From: Streptomyces sp. NP-1717
GTDB lineage: Bacteria > Actinomycetota > Actinomycetes > Streptomycetales > Streptomycetaceae
DNA: 64,000 nucleotides
Direction: 5' to 3'
Assembly (NCBI RefSeq): GCF_022695985.1
Contig: NZ_JAAPBF010000006.1
Location: forward strand, 1 to 64,000
Both the position numbers and the translations under genes were made by a program. The notes under the pieces were generated by a model. That model searched no databases and was not told the DNA's origin. It worked only from the letters and a program-made list of their open reading frames with translations. Positions 1-8,666 of this stretch are shown here, one piece after another. Each line of letters opens with the position of its first letter. Within the stretch, counting starts at the first letter, position 1.

Positions 1-121
1 GAGGCTGACGACGGACGGGCCCAGATGGTGGCGGATGAACCGAAGCTCCGTCAGTAACGTCCTGCTCGTGCGGCGGGAGACGGCAGCCGTCCCGGTGGAT
101 ACGCGGAGTGGGACCGACCGC

Positions 122-259
122 ATGGCCGAGTTGACCGAGCCGACCGAGCCTGCCCTGCCGGACAACTGGGGCCGGTGGGGAGCCGACGACGAACTCGGTA
201 CGCTCAACCTGATCACCGCCGCCCCGCCGCGCATCCACGGCCTGACCGGCGCCCCGGTT
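122..259 (+). pseudogene. N-terminal remnant of a cyclase-family protein
   Basis: Reading from an ATG, the first ~36 residues (NWGRWGADDELGTLNLIT in the middle) match the very characteristic N-terminus of the cyclase / kynurenine-formamidase-like family, whose members are normally about 300 residues long. Family resemblance is lost after about residue 36, just before the stop codon of the oppositely oriented XRE regulator, and the rest of the open frame to 727 is only the antisense of that regulator. I therefore read it as a gene cut off by the arrival of the accessory cassette that follows. The missing C-terminal part is not found on the far side of the cassette. Function is presumably lost. 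Confidence 0.6.
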
Positions 260-1570
260 TCACTTGGCCATGGTGACGTGGTGTCGAAGGAGTTCGACTC
301 CGGGTTCCGAGTTGTACGCCGAGAACCCGCCGGACAGGTCGCGGATCTGCTGGACGCAGCGCGATGCGCCGATCTCTCTGGCGAGGGCGAGGGAACGGCA
401 AGCCAGCTCCGCGGCCTGCTGGACCTCGCCCCCGGCCAGCAGGCTTTCCGCTTCGTAGGCGAGGAAGACCGCTTTTGTCTTGTCCCGGGTGCTGGGCAGG
501 AGACTGACGCCCTGGGTGATCTCATCATGCGCGCGGCGCGGTCGGCCGAGATCGATCAGGCATCTGCCGGTGTCCACCGACAGGTCGGCGTGGCTCATCC
601 AGGCGCACCAGCCGGGGGCCTCCTCGGCGGTCGAGTTGAGGAGTCTCTCGGCTCGCGCGAGTTCGCGGTAGCAGTCCCGGGCTTCGCCGAGCATCGCGTG
701 TGCCCGCGCCTTGCGCAGAAACAGTAGGGAGCGGGCCGTGGGGTTCATGGTGCGCGAGAGCGCGTGGCCGAGGCAGTCGACGGCGGCGCGGGGCCGGCCG
801 AGCCAGATGCTCTGGTAGGCGATGTCGGAGAGTGCCCCGGCGCCCATGTCGGTGTTTCCGGCCTCATGGGCGCAGTGCACGGCAGCATGCCAGTAACGGT
901 TGGCCGCCGCGTGGCGCTCATGATCGAACCGATGCCAGGCGACGGTCTGGGCGAGGGCCGAGGCCAGGGTGTGCAGGCGCTTGCCCAAGGCGCGGTTGTA
1001 GCTGCTGTGCTCCAGCAGGTTGACGACGGTTTCCAGGTGCCCGTCCAGAAGGGAACCCGTGTGCTGACGGTGAGCCGTAGGCATGCTGGTGAGGCCGTGG
1101 GCCGATTCCTCCAGCCAGCCGACGAACGCGGGGTCCACCGGGCGTCCACCGGTCACGCCGCCGGCCGGCACTGGTTCGATCGTGGCCCACTGGAGGGCAA
1201 GAGAGCCGACGGCGGCCGGAGTGACGGCCAGGAAGGTACGGCGGTCGACGGCCATCAGTACGGCCTTTCTCAGAACGGCGACGGTCAGCCCGGCCCCGAG
1301 GGAGGCGGACGTCTCGTGGCCGGGAAGCCAGTGAGGCCAGCCCAGAGCCGTCGCCTGTTCGTAGGGGATGTCCAGGACATCGGACAGGAGCATCTGGGAG
1401 AAGTCGTCCGGGACCACGCGCTTCTCCCACAGGGACACGCGCTGCCGGGACGTGCCGGCGCGCAGACCGCGGCGCCGGGCGGCGTTCCTCATCTGCCGGG
1501 CGAGGTCGGACTGGGACCAGCCGCGCGTCCATCGCGCGTACGCCAGAGGATGCCGGATGAGTTCGTCCAC
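260..1570 (-). CDS. XRE-family transcriptional regulator with TPR-like C-terminus
   Basis: A DNA-binding regulator of about 436 residues. Residues ~7-75 form a Cro/C1-type helix-turn-helix (LAYARWTRGWSQSDLAR, then SRQRVSLWEKRVVP). An RRTFLAVTPAAVG segment near residue 110 is the hydrophobic, Tat-like stretch often seen in this streptomycete regulator family. Residues ~200-420 are helical TPR-type repeats. The GTG start at 1570 was chosen because family members begin close to the HTH. An upstream GTG at 1642 in the same frame would add 24 unlikely residues. It diverges from the RiPP operon and is the obvious candidate to control it. Its stop codon abuts the cyclase remnant. Confidence 0.75.
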   Translation of the reverse strand: MDELIRHPLAYARWTRGWSQSDLARQMRNAARRRGLRAGTSRQRVSLWEKRVVPDDFSQMLLSDVLDIPYEQATALGWPHWLPGHETSASLGAGLTVAVLRKAVLMAVDRRTFLAVTPAAVGSLALQWATIEPVPAGGVTGGRPVDPAFVGWLEESAHGLTSMPTAHRQHTGSLLDGHLETVVNLLEHSSYNRALGKRLHTLASALAQTVAWHRFDHERHAAANRYWHAAVHCAHEAGNTDMGAGALSDIAYQSIWLGRPRAAVDCLGHALSRTMNPTARSLLFLRKARAHAMLGEARDCYRELARAERLLNSTAEEAPGWCAWMSHADLSVDTGRCLIDLGRPRRAHDEITQGVSLLPSTRDKTKAVFLAYEAESLLAGGEVQQAAELACRSLALAREIGASRCVQQIRDLSGGFSAYNSEPGVELLRHHVTMAK

Positions 1571-1677
1571 TCTCTTATGAAAGCAGTCGGGTGCCCACCC
1601 CACCGGTCGATCCGAAGGAGGGAGACGACAGGGGGATGACACCCGAACGATGGTGCGAGCGCGGCCTGTTGCTCTGT

Positions 1678-1699
1678 AATCGGATGCGGATCACCGATT
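1678..1699. promoter_or_regulatory. Inverted repeat in the regulator/RiPP divergent intergenic region
   Basis: AATCGG and CCGATT, separated by 10 bases, lie between the XRE regulator and the RiPP precursor gene. The position and symmetry suit an operator for the divergent regulator, but the arms are only 6 bp, so this is tentative. Confidence 0.3.
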
Positions 1700-1757
1700 C
1701 CGCACAGGTGGCAGCCGCCCGGCCGACCGCCACTGCACAGAAGGGGAGGAACAGCGC

Positions 1758-2024
1758 ATGGCGACGCGTGCACTCCAGGCTCCGTGGGCGATGCGGCTGG
1801 TCACCGACCGGCTTCCGGTCCGCCCGCCGTCGTACGCGACGGTGACGCTCGACCCGGTCACGCAGACCGCTCGCTACACCGACACCCTCGGCCAGGCCGT
1901 CGAGATGGGCAAGCACGGCACCTCGAAGACGAACGGCACCGCGTCGATGTCCGGGGGCGGTGACGGGCAGAGACCTCCGGAGCAGACACAGGACGACAAC
2001 ATCACCGACTACGAGTCGGACTGA
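1758..2024 (+). CDS. tgmA: ATP-grasp-modified RiPP precursor
   Basis: An 88-residue peptide precursor. The leader half has the family hallmarks APWAMR (residues 8-13) and RLP, then LDPVTQTARY and GQAVEMGKHGTS (45-56), which is the conserved block before the core in the TgmA/GRASP-target family. The C-terminal ~34 residues are rich in Thr/Ser (T55, S56, T58, T61, S63, S65) followed by acidic residues (E75, D79, D80, D84, E86, D88), the expected ester donors and acceptors for side-chain cross-linking. A GGGGAGGA ribosome site sits 7 bases before the ATG. The maturase gene starts 3 bases after the stop. Which residues are joined cannot be told from sequence. The family is known, but this exact core I do not recognise. 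Confidence 0.88.
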   Translation: MATRALQAPWAMRLVTDRLPVRPPSYATVTLDPVTQTARYTDTLGQAVEMGKHGTSKTNGTASMSGGGDGQRPPEQTQDDNITDYESD

Positions 2025-2027
2025 CCG

Positions 2028-3008
2028 ATGGCCTTCACCGTCCTGGTCCTCACCGCGCTGGAAGACGTCACCGCGGACTGGGTCATCGCCGCGCTGAACG
2101 AGCGTGAGGTGGCTGTCGCGCGCGTCGATCCCGCCGACATCGGGCCCGGCCTGACCTTCGGGTTCCGCATCGGTGCTGACGGCCCGGCGTGGGGCGGCCG
2201 GCTGCGCACCGCGAGCCGGGAGGTGGAGCTGGATGAGGTGGCGGCGGTGTACTGCCGCCGCCCCACCCCGTACGGCGCACGGTTCGAGCACCTGCCGCGG
2301 CAACAGCGCGAGTTCGCCGCTGCCGAGGCAAGGCACGGGCTCGGTGGCGTCCTGTACCACCTGACCCGTGCGACGTATGTCAACCACCCCTCAGCGGTAA
2401 CGCGCGCCGACTTCAAGCCCTCGCAGCTCCAGCGGTTCGTCGGGTTGGGCCTCGCGATCCCGCCAACCCTCGTCACCAACGATGTCGAGGCGGCGCGGAA
2501 GTTCGCAGCCGACCACGAACGCGTGATCTGCAAGACGTTCCGCGGCCTGCCTCCCGGCGGCGACGGGCGCACCGGGGCGATCTGGGCCCAGCGCGTCGAT
2601 CCACAGACCTTCGACGCCGCACTCGCGGTGACCGCACATCTTTTCCAGGCCGAAGTCCCCAAAACGGCCGACGTGCGGGTGACCGTGGTCGGCCGCCGGG
2701 TGTTCGCCCAGCAGGTCGCCGCTCCGGACGGTGCCTTGGACTGGCGCAGAGGCGACTGGGGCGAGCTGGTTCACGCCCCGATCACCGTTCCGTCCCCGAT
2801 CGAGGCCGCCCTGCACAGCTATCTGGAGTCGTTCGGCCTGATCTTCGGCTGCTTCGACTTCGCTCTCACCGGGGAGGGGGACGACCCGGCGCACTGGACC
2901 GCGATCGAGTGCAATCCCAATGGCCAGTGGGGCTGGCTTCCGGACGCGCCGGCCATCACGACCGCGTTCGCCGACATCCTGAGCACGGAAGGAGGCGGCA
3001 GACGATGA
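2028..3008 (+). CDS. tgmB: ATP-grasp ribosomal peptide maturase
   Basis: A 326-residue ATP-grasp ligase of the graspetide maturase family (TgmB; MvdD/MdnC-like). It uses ATP to activate Asp/Glu side chains of the precursor and joins them to Thr/Ser (ester) or Lys (amide). The nucleotide-binding region contains VICKTFRGLPPGG and AIWAQ near the middle. The C-terminal metal/ATP site is visible as FGCFDFALTG followed by AIECNPNGQWGWL, where the Glu and Asn bind Mg. It starts 3 bases after the precursor gene and its TGA overlaps the next gene's ATG (ATGA), so all three genes form one translationally coupled operon. Confidence 0.9.
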   Translation: MAFTVLVLTALEDVTADWVIAALNEREVAVARVDPADIGPGLTFGFRIGADGPAWGGRLRTASREVELDEVAAVYCRRPTPYGARFEHLPRQQREFAAAEARHGLGGVLYHLTRATYVNHPSAVTRADFKPSQLQRFVGLGLAIPPTLVTNDVEAARKFAADHERVICKTFRGLPPGGDGRTGAIWAQRVDPQTFDAALAVTAHLFQAEVPKTADVRVTVVGRRVFAQQVAAPDGALDWRRGDWGELVHAPITVPSPIEAALHSYLESFGLIFGCFDFALTGEGDDPAHWTAIECNPNGQWGWLPDAPAITTAFADILSTEGGGRR

Positions 3009-4204
3009 CGATGCCGGCCGATCTGGAGCAGGACGCCCAACGGCTGCGGGAGGCGATGGCGGAGGCACTTGCCGAGGACGGCGTCCTTGCCGATCCGGCC
3101 TGGCGGCAGGCCGTGGAGACGGTGCCCAGGCATAGGTTCGTGCCGGGTTTCTATCTGCCCGCCGTCGAACGGGACGGGCATGGGCTGACGGTGTGGGAGC
3201 CGGTCACCGCGGGACTCGACCACGGCCGGTGGCTGGCCGCCGCGTACTCCGACACCACGCTCATCACGCAGTTCGACGGCGACGAACCCGACTGGACGCG
3301 GCCCGCCGCACGCCACGGTGGAGCACCGACCTCCTCTTCGACGCTGCCGTCGCTGGTCGTACGAATGTGGGCAGACGCCGAGGTCACCGAGGGGCACACG
3401 GTGTTGGAGATCGGTACCGGGACCGGCTACTCGACCGCGCTCGCCTGCGAACGGCTCGGCTCCGCCGATATCACGAGCATCGAGGTGGACCCGCGCCGGC
3501 TGGAGTCGGCCGCGAACGCGCTGTACGGGTGTGGTTACACCCCGACCCTCGCCGTGGCCGACGGACTGTACGGGTACTGGCCCGAAGCGAAGTTCGACCG
3601 GATCGTCGCCGTCTGCTCCTTCCGCGCGGTGCCCCCGGCCCTGCTCGGTCAGGTTCGGCCGGGCGGGAAAATCCTGCTCACCCTGTCGGGCTGGCTGTAC
3701 GGGTACGCCCGTGTCCTGCTCACCGTCGCCGAGGACGGCACCGCTGAGGGCCATCTGCTGGGCGGCACCGTGTCCTTCATGCCGGCCCGCACGCACGCGG
3801 CGCCGGCATTCGGCAACCCCGCCCACTGGGCCGCGGAACTGCCCGGGAAGTCCCGCAGTGCGCGGCACAGCCCCGAGCGGGTCAGCGCCGCGACCGAGGA
3901 GGCGTTCCACCTGCGGTTCCTCGCCCAGAGTGCCGTGTCCGACGCCCAGATGACCACCATCGACGAGATCGTGCACCTGGTCGACGTCGTCACCGGCTCG
4001 GCCGCCACCCTCACCCCCCACGACGGCGCATGGCAGGTGCGTGAGTGTGGCCCGGTGAAGCTGTGGGAGTGCGTCGAGCGTGTCCTGGACGCCTACGACG
4101 CGGCCGGCCGGCCGGGGCCGGAGATGTTCAGACTGCACATCCACGACGGCGGGCAGCACCTGCGGCACCCGCGGATGCCCTGCCTGAAACTGCCCACCCC
4201 GTAG
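3005..4204 (+). CDS. tgmC: PIMT-like methyltransferase of the ATP-grasp peptide system
   Basis: A 399-residue class I SAM methyltransferase related to protein L-isoaspartate O-methyltransferase. The N-terminus has RHRFVPGFYLP, then SSTLPSLVVRMW, both typical of PIMT folds; motif I VLEIGTGTGYSTAL lies near residue 133 and SIEVDPRRLESA forms the acidic-loop strand. In graspetide clusters such PIMT homologues methylate an Asp of the cross-linked core, which then closes to an aspartimide (fuscimiditide, amycolimiditide). The ATG at 3005 overlaps the maturase stop; an upstream in-frame GTG/ATG would read through that gene. The ~180-residue C-terminal extension beyond the catalytic fold probably recognises the modified precursor (inference). 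Confidence 0.87.
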   Translation: MTMPADLEQDAQRLREAMAEALAEDGVLADPAWRQAVETVPRHRFVPGFYLPAVERDGHGLTVWEPVTAGLDHGRWLAAAYSDTTLITQFDGDEPDWTRPAARHGGAPTSSSTLPSLVVRMWADAEVTEGHTVLEIGTGTGYSTALACERLGSADITSIEVDPRRLESAANALYGCGYTPTLAVADGLYGYWPEAKFDRIVAVCSFRAVPPALLGQVRPGGKILLTLSGWLYGYARVLLTVAEDGTAEGHLLGGTVSFMPARTHAAPAFGNPAHWAAELPGKSRSARHSPERVSAATEEAFHLRFLAQSAVSDAQMTTIDEIVHLVDVVTGSAATLTPHDGAWQVRECGPVKLWECVERVLDAYDAAGRPGPEMFRLHIHDGGQHLRHPRMPCLKLPTP

Positions 4205-4875
4205 GGGCGGAGTACGTCGTTGTCGGAGGCGAGCCGGCCGTGTTCGGTCAGGCGGTGGAGCGTGCCCGGCACTCCGTGGAGGTGGGGCTTTCGTACGCGC
4301 AGTACGGCGTGCTCGGTCCTGCGCGGGAACGGCCACTGGCGGAGCGGCATTCGGACGTGTTCGGCGCACAGGGGTGGCAGGGAGTTGATGGATCTCCCCG
4401 GCCACGTCGGAGGAGAGTCGTCGCGGCGCCAGTCGATGACTGGCCGGCCCTGCTTGCACGCGAGCCGGGGGCCTTCGCGCCGAACCCGACGGTCAACTCG
4501 GCTTTGCGCGGCCCCGGATCGGTGCTTCGTGCCGCGGCGTAAGGGGTGGCGAGGCCGGCGCTGCACGGTCCGTACGTCGTGCCCGACCGTGCCCGCGACG
4601 ATCTCGTGCGCGTTGTCCGCCATGGCGAGGGGCCGGCCGCGTGGCTCCTTCCGGTTCGGCCGGGAAAAACCGGCGGATGTGACATAGCGGTGGAACGATT
4701 TCCGCCCGCGGGCCGCGCAACAGAACTTTCTGAACCGCTCCGACCCGGCGCCGACCAGCAACTAAGCGCCTGGCACGGCCGGCTGGCCGTCAAGGCCCTC
4801 TTGTAATGAACGCGTCAGAAACCAGATCCTTCCGCTTGTCCGAGCAGCGCACCACCTAAGCAGGAGGACCTGACC
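4205..4875. other. Gene-poor gap after the RiPP operon
   Basis: About 670 bases without a convincing gene. Open frames exist on both strands (for example 4093-4761 on the minus strand), but none shows a recognisable domain or a good ribosome site. The stretch may be a decayed gene left by the rearrangement that brought in the RiPP cassette. A ribosome site for the next gene lies at its end. Confidence 0.5.
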
Positions 4876-6084
4876 ATGGCAGTGACGCACGGAACCCGGC
4901 TGCGGATCGTCGCAGTGCTCTCGGCCGCAGCAACGGCGGCCGGCCTCGCTCTGACAGTCACCCCGGCCCAGGCCGCACCCGCCGAAGGCCGCATCATCGG
5001 CGCAGGCGCCCCGAATGCCGTGAAGGACAGCTACATCGTCATCCTCAGCGAGCGTTCCGGTACGAAGTCCTCGTCCAGCGAGGGCAGACGCCTCATGACC
5101 CGCTACGGCGGTGAGGTCTCGCACACCTACCGCGCCGCGCTCAACGGTTACGCCGCCAATCTGAGCGAGACCGAGGCCAAGCGGCTCGCCGCCGACCCCG
5201 CGGTGGCCCAGGTCGTCCAGGACACCACCGTCAAGGCCTCCGCCACCCAGGTCAATCCGCCGTCCTGGGGCCTCGACCGCATCGACCAGGCGAACCTGCC
5301 CCTCAACGGCAGCTACACCTACCCGGACTCGGCCGGCTCGGGCGTCACCGCCTACGTCATCGACACCGGCGTGCGCATCACGCACGTCGACTTCGGTGGC
5401 CGTGCCTCCTACGGTTACGACGCGATCGACAACGACATGATCGCCGACGACGGCCACGGCCACGGCACCCACGTCGCCGGCACCGTCGCGGGCACCAGCT
5501 ACGGCGTCGCCAAGAAGGCCAGGATCGTCGGCGTACGCGTCCTCAACAACGCCGGATCCGGCACCACCGCACAGGTCGTCGCGGGCGTCGACTGGGTGAC
5601 CGCCAACGCGGTGAAGCCCGCCGTCGCCAACATGAGCCTCGGCGGCGGCGCCAACACCGCCATCGACACCGCCGTCCGCAACTCGATCGCCTCCGGCATC
5701 ACCTACGCGGTCGCCGCGGGCAACAACGGTCTCCCCGCGTCGAACTACTCGCCCGCGCGCGTCTCCGAGGCGATCACCGTAGGCGCCACCACCAGCACCG
5801 ACGCCCGCGCCAGCTATTCCAACACCGGCTCGCTCGTGGACCTGTTCGCGCCGGGCTCGGCCATCACATCCGCCTGGCGGACGAGCGACACCGCCTCCAG
5901 CTCCATCTCCGGAACCTCGATGGCGAGCCCGCACGTCGCCGGCGCCGCCGCCATCTACCTCGGCAACCACACCACCTCGTCGCCCTCGCAGGTGTCGAGT
6001 GCCCTGGTCGCCGCCGCCACCCCGGGTGTTGTCACCAACCCCGGCACCGGCACGCCCAACCGGCTGCTGCGCGTCATCCCGTAG
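4876..6084 (+). CDS. Secreted S8 (subtilisin/proteinase K-like) serine protease
   Basis: A 402-residue exported protease. Residues 1-34 are a Sec signal peptide ending in AQA-AP. Residues ~50-120 are an I9-type inhibitor propeptide (SYIVILSE...AVAQVVQD). The catalytic triad is visible as D163 (VIDTG), H196 (GHGTHVAG) and S348 ([11 protein letters not shown]), with N283 as oxyanion residue, the order and spacing of the proteinase K branch. It ends soon after the catalytic domain, with no extra C-terminal domain. A GCAGGAGG ribosome site precedes the ATG. Being secreted with its own propeptide, it is more likely a general extracellular protease than the leader peptidase of the neighbouring RiPP, though that cannot be excluded. 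Confidence 0.93.
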   Translation: MAVTHGTRLRIVAVLSAAATAAGLALTVTPAQAAPAEGRIIGAGAPNAVKDSYIVILSERSGTKSSSSEGRRLMTRYGGEVSHTYRAALNGYAANLSETEAKRLAADPAVAQVVQDTTVKASATQVNPPSWGLDRIDQANLPLNGSYTYPDSAGSGVTAYVIDTGVRITHVDFGGRASYGYDAIDNDMIADDGHGHGTHVAGTVAGTSYGVAKKARIVGVRVLNNAGSGTTAQVVAGVDWVTANAVKPAVANMSLGGGANTAIDTAVRNSIASGITYAVAAGNNGLPASNYSPARVSEAITVGATTSTDARASYSNTGSLVDLFAPGSAITSAWRTSDTASSSISGTSMASPHVAGAAAIYLGNHTTSSPSQVSSALVAAATPGVVTNPGTGTPNRLLRVIP

Positions 6085-6095
6085 CCGGACTGGCC

Positions 6096-6131
6096 GGGGG
6101 TGCCACTGGGCTCCGGCCCCGTGGCACCCCC
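6096..6131 (+). terminator. Intrinsic-type terminator after the protease
   Basis: A perfect 11-bp stem (GGGGGTGCCAC / GTGGCACCCCC) with a 14-base loop begins 11 bases after the protease stop. There is no T-run, as is usual in Streptomyces. Confidence 0.6.
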
Positions 6132-6210
6132 GGTGCGTTCCCCGGATCCGGACCCCCGTCCCCAGGTGGACCTCCCAGGTGGGGCGGGGGGCTCTGAGAG
6201 ACTGTGGGGG

Positions 6211-7425
6211 ATGACCGGAACCGTACCCACCTCCCCCCTGCGGGGGCGCGCCGAGATCGATCTCGGGGCGCTCCGCGGCAACGTCCGCGCCCTGCGGGCG
6301 CGCCTCGCGCCCGGCGCCGGCCTGATGGCCGTCGTGAAGTCCGACGCCTACGGCCACGGCGCGCTGCCCTGCGCGCGGGCCGCGCTCGACGCCGGGGCGG
6401 CCTGGCTCGGGACCGCGACACCGCACGAGGCGCTCGCGCTGCGTGACGCCGGGATCCGGGCCCCGATCCTGTGCTGGCTGTGGACCCCCGGCGACCCCTG
6501 GCGCGAGGGCGTCGAGGCCGGCCTCGACATGTCCGTGTCCGCGATGTGGGCCCTGCGCGAGGTGACAGAAGCCGCGCGGGAGGCCGGGCGCACCGCACGG
6601 ATCCAGCTCAAGGCGGACACCGGGCTCGGCCGCAACGGGTGCCAGCCCGCCGACTGGCCCGAACTCGTCGCCGCCGCCCGCGCCGCCGAGGTCGCGGGCA
6701 CCGTCCGCGTCACCGGCCTGTGGTCGCACTTCGCGTGCGCGGACGAGCCCGGCCACCCCTCGACGGCGGCGCAGCTGGAGGTGTTCCACGAGCTGGTCGG
6801 GTACGCCGAGAAGGCGGGCATCGAGCCCGAGGTCCGGCACATCGCGAACTCCCCGGCCGCCCTCACCCTCCCCGAGTCGCACTTCGATCTCGTACGGACC
6901 GGCATCGCGCTCTACGGCATCTCCCCCAGCCCCGAACTGGGCGTCCCCGCCGACTTCGGGCTGCGTCCCGTGATGACGCTCGCCGCTTCCGTGGCACTGG
7001 TGAAGCGGGTCCCCGAGGGGCACGGCGTCAGTTACGGCCACCGGTACCGCACCCCCGCCGAGACGACTCTCGGTCTGATCCCCCTCGGGTACGCGGACGG
7101 TGTCCCGCGCCACGCCTCCGGCCGGGGCCCCGTGCTCGTCGGCGGCGCGGTGCGGCGGGTGGCGGGGCGGATCGCCATGGACCAGTTCGTGGTGGACCTC
7201 GGTACCGGCCCGGACGCCGACGCCGTGCGAGAGGGCGCGCCCGCCGTCCTGTTCGGGCCCGGGGACAACGGCGAGCCGACCGCCGCCGACTGGGCGGAGG
7301 CGGCCGACACCATCGCATACGAGATCGTGACCCGGATCGGTCCCCGCGTTCCCCGCGTCTATGTGGACGCGGCGGATGGGCATGAAGAGGGTGTCGGCGG
7401 AGACGGACGAGGAGCGGGACGTTGA
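6211..7425 (+). CDS. alr: Alanine racemase
   Basis: A 404-residue PLP enzyme that interconverts L- and D-alanine for peptidoglycan. The PLP lysine is in MAVVKSDAYGHG near residue 39, the catalytic tyrosine in GHGVSYGHRYRTPAE, and RIAMDQFVVDLG marks the C-terminal beta domain. The ATG at 6211 was chosen because the protein then begins right before the fold-III barrel (RAEIDLGALRGNVRAL); the upstream open frame includes the preceding terminator. Its TGA overlaps the next gene's TTG start, so it opens a long co-oriented operon. Confidence 0.95.
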   Translation: MTGTVPTSPLRGRAEIDLGALRGNVRALRARLAPGAGLMAVVKSDAYGHGALPCARAALDAGAAWLGTATPHEALALRDAGIRAPILCWLWTPGDPWREGVEAGLDMSVSAMWALREVTEAAREAGRTARIQLKADTGLGRNGCQPADWPELVAAARAAEVAGTVRVTGLWSHFACADEPGHPSTAAQLEVFHELVGYAEKAGIEPEVRHIANSPAALTLPESHFDLVRTGIALYGISPSPELGVPADFGLRPVMTLAASVALVKRVPEGHGVSYGHRYRTPAETTLGLIPLGYADGVPRHASGRGPVLVGGAVRRVAGRIAMDQFVVDLGTGPDADAVREGAPAVLFGPGDNGEPTAADWAEAADTIAYEIVTRIGPRVPRVYVDAADGHEEGVGGDGRGAGR

Positions 7426-8666
7426 GCGAGCGCACAGCGGGGGACCTGGCGTCGGCCGCCGCGAGGGCGGCCGAGGCCGCCGACGGCGGAGGCAACTGGC
7501 GGCTGGCCGGTATCGCCGGCACGGCGATAGGCGTGATCGCCGCCGGCGCCGCCGCGGGCGTCGCCATCGAGCGGCTGACCGTGGGCCGGGGCATGCGGAA
7601 GAAGGCCCGGCTCGCACTCGACTCGGCGGGACCGTACGGCGCGCTGCGCGGCACCCCCGGCACGGCCGTCGCCGACGACGGCACCGAGCTGTACTTCGAG
7701 GTCGACGACGTCGACCCGCAGACCGGCGCGGGCGCCCCGCGCCGCCGCAGGCTCTTCGGCCGCAAGGCCCCGGCGCCCGTCACCGTCGTCTTCAGCCACG
7801 GCTACTGCCTCAGCCAGGACTCCTGGCACTTCCAGCGCGCCGCCCTGCGCGGTCTGGTGCGGACCGTCTTCTGGGACCAGCGCAGCCACGGCCGCTCCGG
7901 CCGGGGCGCGGCGCAGCAGGGCCCGGACGGTGTGCCCGTCTCGATCGACCAGCTCGGCCGCGACCTGAGGGCGGTCATCGACGAGGCGGCGCCCGAGGGC
8001 CCGATCGTCCTCGTCGGCCACTCCATGGGCGGTATGACGATGATGGCGCTCGCCGGCCACTGCCCCGAACTCGTACAAGACCGGGTCGTCGGCGCCGCGT
8101 TCGTCGGGTCCTCCAGCGGCAGGCTCGGCGAGGTCAGCTTCGGGCTGCCGGTGGCGGGTGTGAACGCCGTACGCCGCGTCCTGCCCGGCGTACTGAAGGC
8201 GCTCGGCTCGCAGACCGAGCTGGTCGAGCGGGGCCGGCGGGCCACCGCCGATCTCTTCGCGGGCCTGATCAAGCGCTACTCGTTCAGCTCGAAGGACGTG
8301 GACCCGGCGGTGGCGCGGTTCGCCGAGCGGCTGATCGAGGGGACGCCGATCGACGTCGTCGCGGAGTTCTATCCGGCGTTCACCGAACACGACAAGTCGG
8401 ACGCGCTGCCGGTCTTCGCCGACGTCCCGGTGCTGGTGCTGGCCGGGGACCGCGACCTCGTCACCCCCAGCTCGCACAGCGAGGCCATCGCGGACCTGCT
8501 GCCGGACTCCGAGCTGGTGATCGTGCCCGACGCCGGCCATCTGGTGATGCTGGAGCATCCGGAGGCCGTCACCGACCGGCTCGCGGACCTGCTGGTACGG
8601 GTGGGCGCCGTCCCGTCAGCCACTAACGTGGGTCTCTATGGAAGCACCGCACAGCCCGGCAGCTGA
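7422..8666 (+). CDS. Alpha/beta hydrolase with N-terminal membrane anchor
   Basis: A 414-residue alpha/beta-fold hydrolase. A hydrophobic segment (residues ~26-48, IAGTAIGVIAAGAAAGVAIE) anchors or exports it. The nucleophile elbow is VGHSMGGMTM, the acid is probably in LAGDRDLVTP, and the histidine in PDAGHLVMLEHPE. The start is a TTG overlapping the alr stop. The substrate is unknown. Its position between alr and tsaE is conserved in Streptomyces as far as I know. The 3' end overlaps the next start by 29 bases, which implies coupled translation. Confidence 0.85.
   Translation: MSERTAGDLASAAARAAEAADGGGNWRLAGIAGTAIGVIAAGAAAGVAIERLTVGRGMRKKARLALDSAGPYGALRGTPGTAVADDGTELYFEVDDVDPQTGAGAPRRRRLFGRKAPAPVTVVFSHGYCLSQDSWHFQRAALRGLVRTVFWDQRSHGRSGRGAAQQGPDGVPVSIDQLGRDLRAVIDEAAPEGPIVLVGHSMGGMTMMALAGHCPELVQDRVVGAAFVGSSSGRLGEVSFGLPVAGVNAVRRVLPGVLKALGSQTELVERGRRATADLFAGLIKRYSFSSKDVDPAVARFAERLIEGTPIDVVAEFYPAFTEHDKSDALPVFADVPVLVLAGDRDLVTPSSHSEAIADLLPDSELVIVPDAGHLVMLEHPEAVTDRLADLLVRVGAVPSATNVGLYGSTAQPGS

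Noticed and set aside
4205..4875. The missing C-terminal part of the cyclase gene on the far side of the RiPP cassette
   Set aside because: None of the six frames shows the family's later motifs (for example the HxGTHxD metal site).
4762..7617. A 951-codon minus-strand frame under the protease and alr genes
   Set aside because: Low-complexity translation, no domain, and both plus-strand genes have complete catalytic motifs.
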